In this document: positions 5,111 through 9,504 of the stretch, piece after piece
Layout: each line of letters begins with the position of its first letter
Position numbering within the stretch: position 1 is the stretch's first letter
Assembly (NCBI GenBank): GCA_039680225.1
Contig: JBDKTK010000275.1
Span: 1 to 9,504, forward strand
Length of the DNA stretch: 9,504 nt
Origin: JBDKTK01 sp039680225
GTDB lineage: Bacteria > Desulfobacterota > Syntrophia > Syntrophales > UBA4778
Direction of reading: 5' to 3'
Translations under genes and position numbers: made by a program
Notes under the pieces: model-generated
Seen by the model: only the letters and a program-made list of their open reading frames with translations
Told to the model about the DNA's origin: nothing
Database searches by the model: none

Positions 5111-6238
5111 ATGGGAAAAAAAGTCCTCATCACCGGCGGAGCGGGTTTCATCGGCTCCCATGCTGCAGACGAGCTGCTGCGCAGCGGACATGCAGTCCGC
5201 ATCCTCGATAATTTATCCCCCCAGGTCCACGGCCCCGGACCGCAGCGTCCCGAATATCTGAGCCCGGATGCGGAACTGGTAATCGGCGACGTGCGCGACC
5301 GGACTGCCGTTAAAAAAGCGCTGCGCGGCATCGACGCCGTGGTCCATCTCGCCTCGATGGTGGGCGTCGGGCAGAGCATGTACGAGATCGAGTCGTACAC
5401 CAGCGTCAACAGCCTCGGGACGGCCGTCCTCCTCCAGAGCGTTATCGCCCGCCCCGCAGGCAGCGTAGGCAGGCTCGTCGTCGCCTCCAGCATGAGCATC
5501 TACGGAGAGGGGCTCTACAAGGACTCCAACGGCTGGACGGGAACGGTCCCGGACCGCGGCATCGAACAACTGCGGGCCGGGGACTGGGAGCTGCGCGGCC
5601 CCGAAGGGGAACGGCTCAGGCCCGTGCCCACTCCCGAGCACAAGGCCCCGTCGCTGGCCTCGATCTATGCCCTTTCCAAGTACCACCAGGAAAAGATGTG
5701 CCTGATATTCGGAAAGGCTTACAATATACCGGTCATCGCCCTGCGGTTCTTCAACTGTTTCGGCACGCGCCAGGCCCTCTCAAACCCGTACACCGGCGTG
5801 CTCGCCATCTTTGCGGCGCGCATCCTCAACGGCAACTCCCCGCTGATCTTTGAAGACGGGCTGCAGAAACGGGATTTCGTCAGCGTCTACGACGCGGCCC
5901 GGGCCATCCGCTTGTCTGTGGAAGCCGGCGGGGACGAAAGCGCCGCCGTGAACATCGGCAGCGGCAAGTGCCACACGGTGCTGTCCATTGCCGAAAGGAT
6001 GATAAAGCTCCTGGGCCGCAACGGCCTGCGCCCGGCCATCACGAAGAAATACCGGGTCGGCGATATCCGCCACTGCTTTGCCGATATCAGCTTTGCCGGG
6101 AAATTCCTCAATTACGAGCCCCGGGTCAACATCGACAGCGGACTCAAGGAGCTTGCGGCGTGGCTGGAGAAACAGAAGCCGGAAGACCGCGTCATGGCGG
6201 CCGCCGCGGAGCTCGCGGCACGGAGGCTGACCGTATGA
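5111..6238 (+). CDS. extended SDR nucleotide-sugar epimerase/dehydratase (dTDP-rhamnose 4-epimerase-like)
   Basis: An NAD-dependent enzyme of the extended short-chain dehydrogenase family, which remodels the sugar of a nucleotide-sugar in the cytoplasm. The start ATG at 5111 puts the dinucleotide-binding motif TGGAGFIG at residues 8-15, as usual, and Asp33 after beta-2 fits NAD. An in-frame GTG at 5084 would add nine residues. The ribosome site is weak (GGAAAA, 5100-5105). Other landmarks are the VVHLASMVGVG strand, the SSMSIYGEG segment with the catalytic Ser (about 126-129), Tyr186 and Lys190 in YALSK, LRFFNCFGTRQ, and DFVSVYDAARA. The protein has 375 residues, longer than typical UDP-glucose 4-epimerases. 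The extra sequence between SIYGEG and the YxxxK motif (about residues 135-183) resembles the WbiB-type dTDP-L-rhamnose 4-epimerases. Exact substrate is uncertain. It is the first gene of a tightly packed sugar operon; the next gene starts 31 bases later. Confidence 0.88.
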   Translation: MGKKVLITGGAGFIGSHAADELLRSGHAVRILDNLSPQVHGPGPQRPEYLSPDAELVIGDVRDRTAVKKALRGIDAVVHLASMVGVGQSMYEIESYTSVNSLGTAVLLQSVIARPAGSVGRLVVASSMSIYGEGLYKDSNGWTGTVPDRGIEQLRAGDWELRGPEGERLRPVPTPEHKAPSLASIYALSKYHQEKMCLIFGKAYNIPVIALRFFNCFGTRQALSNPYTGVLAIFAARILNGNSPLIFEDGLQKRDFVSVYDAARAIRLSVEAGGDESAAVNIGSGKCHTVLSIAERMIKLLGRNGLRPAITKKYRVGDIRHCFADISFAGKFLNYEPRVNIDSGLKELAAWLEKQKPEDRVMAAAAELAARRLTV

Positions 6239-6269
6239 GCCTTTCATCGAACCAAGAGACAGCGGATAT

Positions 6270-7343
6270 ATGAGAGCGCGCGGTCCGAAACCAGTCATGA
6301 TCACAGGCGGCGCGGGTTTCATCGGGACCAACCTCGCAGACCGCCTCCTGTCTTCCGGCCAGAGCGTCCTCGTCTACGACAATATCTCGCGTCCGGGCGT
6401 GGAGCAAAACCTTTACTGGCTCCTGGAGCGCCACGGGGAGGACAGGGTCCGGGTGGAAATCGCCGATATCCGCGACCAGCACCAGTTGCGCAGGGCGGCG
6501 GCTGCTTCGCGGATGATTTTTCATTTCGCCGCCCAGGTCGCGCTGACGACAAGCGTCGCCGACCCGGTCCGCGATTTTCAAACCAATCTCCACGGCACCC
6601 TGAACCTGCTGGAAATCCTGCGTTCCCTGGAAGGCCCGCCGCCCCTCATCTTCACTTCCACCAACAAGGTGTACGGCGGGCTCAAGGAAATAGGGCTGCG
6701 AAGCAACGGCACAAGATACGAGCCGCAGGAAGGGTCCATCCTGTCCGGCGGCGTCGCGGAAGACAGGCCCCTGAAATTCCAGGGCCCCTACGGCTGCTCA
6801 AAGGGGGCGGCCGACCAGTACATCCTGGATTATTCCGGCATTTACGGGATCAAGGCCGTCGTATTCCGCATGAGCTGCATCTACGGCCCGCATCAGTTCG
6901 GGACCGAGGACCAGGGCTGGATAGCCCATTTCCTGGCCCGCGCCATTCACGACAGGCCGCTCACCATTTACGGCGACGGCATGCAGGTAAGGGACGTCCT
7001 GTTCATCGACGATCTCCTCGACGCCTTCCTGCTCGCATACAGCCACATGGACAGGATTTCGGGCGAAGCTTTCAATATCGGGGGCGGCCCCAAAAACAGC
7101 ATCAGCCTGATCGAGCTGCTTGAGCTGATCCGGGACATCCACGGGAAAACGCCACATCTCCTCTCGGGCGAATGGCGGCCGGGCGACCAGAAATATTATG
7201 TGACCGATTTCGGCAAATTCAGGGATGCAACAGGTTGGCGGCCGAAGGTCGGCCCGCGGGAAGGCATAACCGCCCTTTACAGGTGGCTTTCCGAATGCAG
7301 GCCGGGCCCCTTTTTCCTGAGCAGGAACAGGGCCGTTCAATGA
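6270..7343 (+). CDS. NAD-dependent epimerase, CDP-paratose/tyvelose 2-epimerase-like
   Basis: An extended SDR of 357 residues. ITGGAGFIG (11-19) binds NAD. FHFAAQVALTTSV (84-96), STNKVYGG (130-137) and the Tyr174/Lys178 pair in YGCSK are the catalytic landmarks. FRMSCIYGPHQFGTEDQGWIAHF (199-221) is characteristic of the CDP-paratose 2-epimerase (RfbE/TyvE) branch, which inverts C2 of a CDP-3,6-dideoxyhexose. RDVLFIDDLLDAF and FNIGGGPKNSISL close the substrate domain, also as in that branch. Whether the substrate here is really a CDP-dideoxy sugar is not known: no CDP-glucose 4,6-dehydratase or related enzyme is visible in the window. The ATG lies 31 bases after the previous stop with only a weak ribosome site, so translation may be coupled. 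The stop overlaps the start of the radical SAM gene in ATGA. Confidence 0.88.
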   Translation: MRARGPKPVMITGGAGFIGTNLADRLLSSGQSVLVYDNISRPGVEQNLYWLLERHGEDRVRVEIADIRDQHQLRRAAAASRMIFHFAAQVALTTSVADPVRDFQTNLHGTLNLLEILRSLEGPPPLIFTSTNKVYGGLKEIGLRSNGTRYEPQEGSILSGGVAEDRPLKFQGPYGCSKGAADQYILDYSGIYGIKAVVFRMSCIYGPHQFGTEDQGWIAHFLARAIHDRPLTIYGDGMQVRDVLFIDDLLDAFLLAYSHMDRISGEAFNIGGGPKNSISLIELLELIRDIHGKTPHLLSGEWRPGDQKYYVTDFGKFRDATGWRPKVGPREGITALYRWLSECRPGPFFLSRNRAVQ

Positions 7344-8635
7344 GGGCCGCCCTTGTGAACCCCGGATGGGATTTCGAGGGCAGCATATATTTCGGCTGCC
7401 GGGAGCCCCATCTCCCCATTGAATTCGGCTACGCCAGGGCGCTGCTGGAGCGCTCCGGCCACGAGGCGCTCATTATCGACTGCCGCCTCGAAGGACTGTC
7501 CTCCGGGGAACTGCTGAAGAAAATCGCCCTGTTCAAACCCCATATCATTGTAATCCCGACGGCGCCCACATATCTTTTCTGGAGGTGCCCTCCCCCGGAG
7601 CTGCGCGTTCCCCTCGCAATGCTCGACCTGCTCAGGGACAGCGGCAGTATCCTGATAGTTGTGGGGCCGCACGGGTCCAGCACGCCCCATTCGACGCTCA
7701 AGAAGACCGGAGCGGATTACCTGATCAGGGGGGAATTCGAGGGCGTCCTGCCGGCCCTGGCGGAAATGCCCCGGAATTCCTGGACGGACCTGGCGTGTGT
7801 TTACAGGCAGGGCGAGCCAAAGAAAACCGGCCTGCCGCACGAGACCGACCTGGGCTGCCTGCCCGCGATCAAATGGCCGGACCCTTATGTCCTGAACCAT
7901 TCCCACAACCACCACCGGTTCCATGATTCGCCCGACGCACCCGGCGCGGAAATCGAGAGCTCGCGCGGCTGCCCCTTTTCCTGCTCCTTCTGCGCGCGGG
8001 AAAATTTCCGCGGCGCTTACCGGAGGCGCCGCCTGGCCGTCTTCCTCAAAGAGCTGGATTATCTCATTGCCCAGGGGGCCCGGTATTTTTATTTTATCGA
8101 TGAGATCTTCTTCCCCCATCCGGAAGTCATCCGCGCCCTCGCCGCCCGGAAGATTTCATTCGGCATCCAGACACGCATCGACCTGTGGTCCGAACGGGAC
8201 ATGGCGGCCCTCGGCCGCGCCGGATGCGTCTCCATCGAAGCGGGCGTTGAAAGCATCACCGAAGAGGGGCGGAGCCGGTTCAACAAGAAATCGGCGGTGA
8301 ATTCGGCCGCCCTGGAAAACCTCCTCTGCGAGGCAAAACAGCACGTGCCGTTCGTCCAGGCCACCTTGCTGGGATGCCCCCTTGACCGGGCTGCGGAAGT
8401 CGCCGAGTGGCGCGAGCGGCTCATCGGCCGCGGCGTCTGGGCGAACGAACCCGTCCCGCTTTTCCCCTACCCCGGCTCCGCGGAATACCGCCGCCTCTGG
8501 GGCGAGCCGGACGATTCCGCCTGGGAAAGGGCCCACAGCCATTACCTGGAGGAAAACAGCGTCTTCAGCGATATCCAGGACTCCAAGCCGTTTTCACTTC
8601 CCGATCTGGAAAGGAGGGGGGCGGATGCGCACTGA
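7340..8635 (+). CDS. B12-binding-type radical SAM protein of a sugar/oligosaccharide cluster
   Basis: Radical SAM enzymes use a [4Fe-4S] cluster to make a 5'-deoxyadenosyl radical from S-adenosylmethionine; members with a B12 domain often methylate unactivated carbons. The start ATG at 7340 overlaps the previous stop (ATGA) and begins MRAALVNPGWDF, typical of these N-terminal domains. An earlier in-frame start at 7172 would lie within the upstream gene. Residues 1-140 resemble the B12-binding Rossmann-like domain (HIIVIPTAPTYLF, LIVVGPHGS, ADYLIRGEFEG), but no DxHxxG base-off motif is seen. The radical SAM motif is Cys211-x3-Cys215-x2-Cys218 (RGCPFSCSFCARE). YFYFIDEIFF and VSIEAGVES are the next two core strands. 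The protein has 431 residues. The neighbours imply a nucleotide-sugar or oligosaccharide substrate. The reaction is unknown. It resembles, from memory, a B12/radical SAM family tied to a multi-gene oligosaccharide cassette. Confidence 0.87.
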   Translation: MRAALVNPGWDFEGSIYFGCREPHLPIEFGYARALLERSGHEALIIDCRLEGLSSGELLKKIALFKPHIIVIPTAPTYLFWRCPPPELRVPLAMLDLLRDSGSILIVVGPHGSSTPHSTLKKTGADYLIRGEFEGVLPALAEMPRNSWTDLACVYRQGEPKKTGLPHETDLGCLPAIKWPDPYVLNHSHNHHRFHDSPDAPGAEIESSRGCPFSCSFCARENFRGAYRRRRLAVFLKELDYLIAQGARYFYFIDEIFFPHPEVIRALAARKISFGIQTRIDLWSERDMAALGRAGCVSIEAGVESITEEGRSRFNKKSAVNSAALENLLCEAKQHVPFVQATLLGCPLDRAAEVAEWRERLIGRGVWANEPVPLFPYPGSAEYRRLWGEPDDSAWERAHSHYLEENSVFSDIQDSKPFSLPDLERRGADAH

Positions 8636-9425
8636 ACCGGACACGATCAGGGTCTTAATGACGGCGGATTCCGTCGGCGGAGTTTTTTCTTACGCGGTGG
8701 AACTGGCGCGCGCCCTCAACCGCAAAGGCGTTTCCGTCATCCTGGCCGTCATGGGCGGCGAACTGGACCGGCATAAGCGGACCGATATCGGCGACCTGCC
8801 CGGCACCGAAATAATCGAAAGCCGCTACAAGCTCGAATGGATGGACGACCCCTGGGATGACGTGGAGTCGGCAGGGCGGTGGCTCCTCGACATCCAGAAG
8901 CAGGCCCGTCCGGACATCATCCACCTCAATAACTTCGCCCACGGGGACCTGCCGTGGGAGGGGAAGCCGCCCGTTGTTGTAGCCGGGCATTCCTGCGTGC
9001 TGTCCTGGTGGGAGGCGGTCCGCGGCGGGAAGGTTCCGAGGGCCTGGAAATATTACGCCGCCAGGGTGCAGGCAGGGCTGCAGGCGGCCGACGTCGTTGC
9101 GGCCCCGTCCGCGGCCATGCTCACGTGCCTGGAAAAGCACTACGGCCCTTTCCCCCGATCGTGTTCGATCCATAACGGGATCGACACTTCCCGCTTCTGG
9201 CCGGGATTGAAGCGGGAATTCATCCTGACGGCGGGGCGCCTCCGGGATGACGCCAAGAACCTCAAGGCGCTGGCGTCCATAGCCGGCAGCCTTCCCTGGC
9301 CGGTATTCTCCGCCGGGGACCCGCACGGCACTGGGGGGCCGGTCAACTACCTGGGGCGCATGTCGAGGCGGGCCCTGAGCGCCTGGTATTCGCGCGCGTC
9401 CATATATGTGCTGCCGGCAAAATAA
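8625..9425 (+). CDS. glycosyltransferase family 4 (GT-B), N-terminal part up to an in-frame TAA
   Basis: A GT-B sugar transferase that would move a sugar from a nucleotide donor to a growing glycan or lipid carrier. The ATG at 8625 has a strong AGGAGG (8612-8617) 7 bases upstream and overlaps the radical SAM gene by 11 bases, so the two are translationally coupled. The N-terminal acceptor domain shows MTADSVGGVFSYAVELARAL (12-31), with the glycine-rich loop of the family, and PDIIHLNNF (96-104). The link to the donor domain is at SIHNGIDTSRF (181-191), followed by LTAGRLRDDAKNL (201-213), where Arg205 and Lys211 are the usual phosphate-binding residues. The frame stops after residue 266 (YVLPAK, 9423-9425 TAA). 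Full-length family members continue with 'YEPFGL', and this frame does so immediately after the stop. The product is therefore truncated within the donor site and would be inactive unless the stop is suppressed or an error. Confidence 0.86.
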   Translation: MRTEPDTIRVLMTADSVGGVFSYAVELARALNRKGVSVILAVMGGELDRHKRTDIGDLPGTEIIESRYKLEWMDDPWDDVESAGRWLLDIQKQARPDIIHLNNFAHGDLPWEGKPPVVVAGHSCVLSWWEAVRGGKVPRAWKYYAARVQAGLQAADVVAAPSAAMLTCLEKHYGPFPRSCSIHNGIDTSRFWPGLKREFILTAGRLRDDAKNLKALASIAGSLPWPVFSAGDPHGTGGPVNYLGRMSRRALSAWYSRASIYVLPAK

Positions 9426-9504
9426 GAGCCGTTCGGGCTGACGGCGCTCGAGGCGGGACTCGCCGGCTGCGCGCTCGTCCTCGGCGACATCCCGAGCCTG
9501 CGGG
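9426..9504 (+). pseudogene. continuation of the glycosyltransferase frame after the TAA, cut by the window edge
   Basis: Directly after the TAA the same frame encodes EPFGLTALEAGLAG followed by CALVLGDIPSLR. This is the E-x7-E donor-binding motif of GT4 enzymes (Glu at codons 9426-9428 and 9450-9452) and the next strand. The codon interrupted is the position where tyrosine (TAC or TAT) is usual, so one base at 9425 explains the interruption. There is no frameshift. The gene runs off the right end. Confidence 0.8.

Noticed and set aside
4906..5499. 197-codon minus-strand frame across the epimerase leader
   Set aside because: More than half of it is antisense to the well-supported epimerase, and the translation has the Arg/Ser/Pro-rich look of a shadow frame in GC-rich DNA.
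7172..7339. Upstream extension of the radical SAM gene
   Set aside because: It would lie inside the preceding epimerase; the internal ATG at 7340 starts the expected domain and overlaps the previous stop as ATGA.
8382..8624. Upstream extension of the glycosyltransferase frame
   Set aside because: It overlaps the radical SAM gene, and the ATG at 8625 has a strong AGGAGG site and starts the conserved domain.

Overview
The window looks like chromosomal DNA of a GC-rich, Gram-negative bacterium. The signs are AGGAGG-type ribosome binding sites, a lipobox lipoprotein, Sec signal peptides, a periplasmic D,D-peptidase, strong G/C bias at third codon positions, and AT-richer intergenic gaps. The gene mix would fit a deltaproteobacterium-like lineage (Desulfobacterota or Geobacter-type), but no rRNA or other marker is present, so this is a guess from style.

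Left part (1-2218, plus strand): an AT-richer gap of about 300 bases is followed by a short D-alanyl-D-alanine carboxypeptidase of peptidase family S11 (312-1226). Next come a secreted low-complexity Gly/Ser/Pro/Met protein with a near-perfect 84-bp tandem duplication (1330-1989) and a 55-residue lipoprotein (2051-2218). These are envelope genes with no evident link to the right half. A zinc alcohol dehydrogenase of the glutathione-independent formaldehyde dehydrogenase type lies on the minus strand (2215-3402) and overlaps the lipoprotein tail to tail by 4 bases.

Right part (3541-9504, plus strand): a sugar/oligosaccharide biosynthesis cluster. A consensus-like sigma-70 promoter (TTGACA, 17 bases, TATACT) at 3551-3579 faces away from the dehydrogenase and drives a clan-A (GH5-like) TIM-barrel protein. 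In that protein both positions expected to hold the catalytic glutamates are glycine. After a roughly 310-base gap with AT-rich inverted repeats comes a tight set: an extended SDR nucleotide-sugar epimerase (5111-6238), a CDP-paratose/tyvelose 2-epimerase-like SDR (6270-7343), a B12-binding-type radical SAM protein (7340-8635, ATGA overlap) and a family-4 glycosyltransferase (from 8625, 11-base overlap). The glycosyltransferase frame is broken by a single TAA exactly where a tyrosine is expected before the conserved EPFGLTALE motif; the frame then continues intact to the window edge.

Taken together, the right-hand genes look like part of a cassette that makes and transfers an unusual (possibly deoxy or branched) sugar. 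From memory they resemble a multi-gene oligosaccharide cassette described in rhizobia and other bacteria in which a B12/radical SAM protein travels with epimerases and a glycosyltransferase; this could not be verified here. The two most notable points are the apparently catalytically dead glycosidase and the nonsense codon in the glycosyltransferase.
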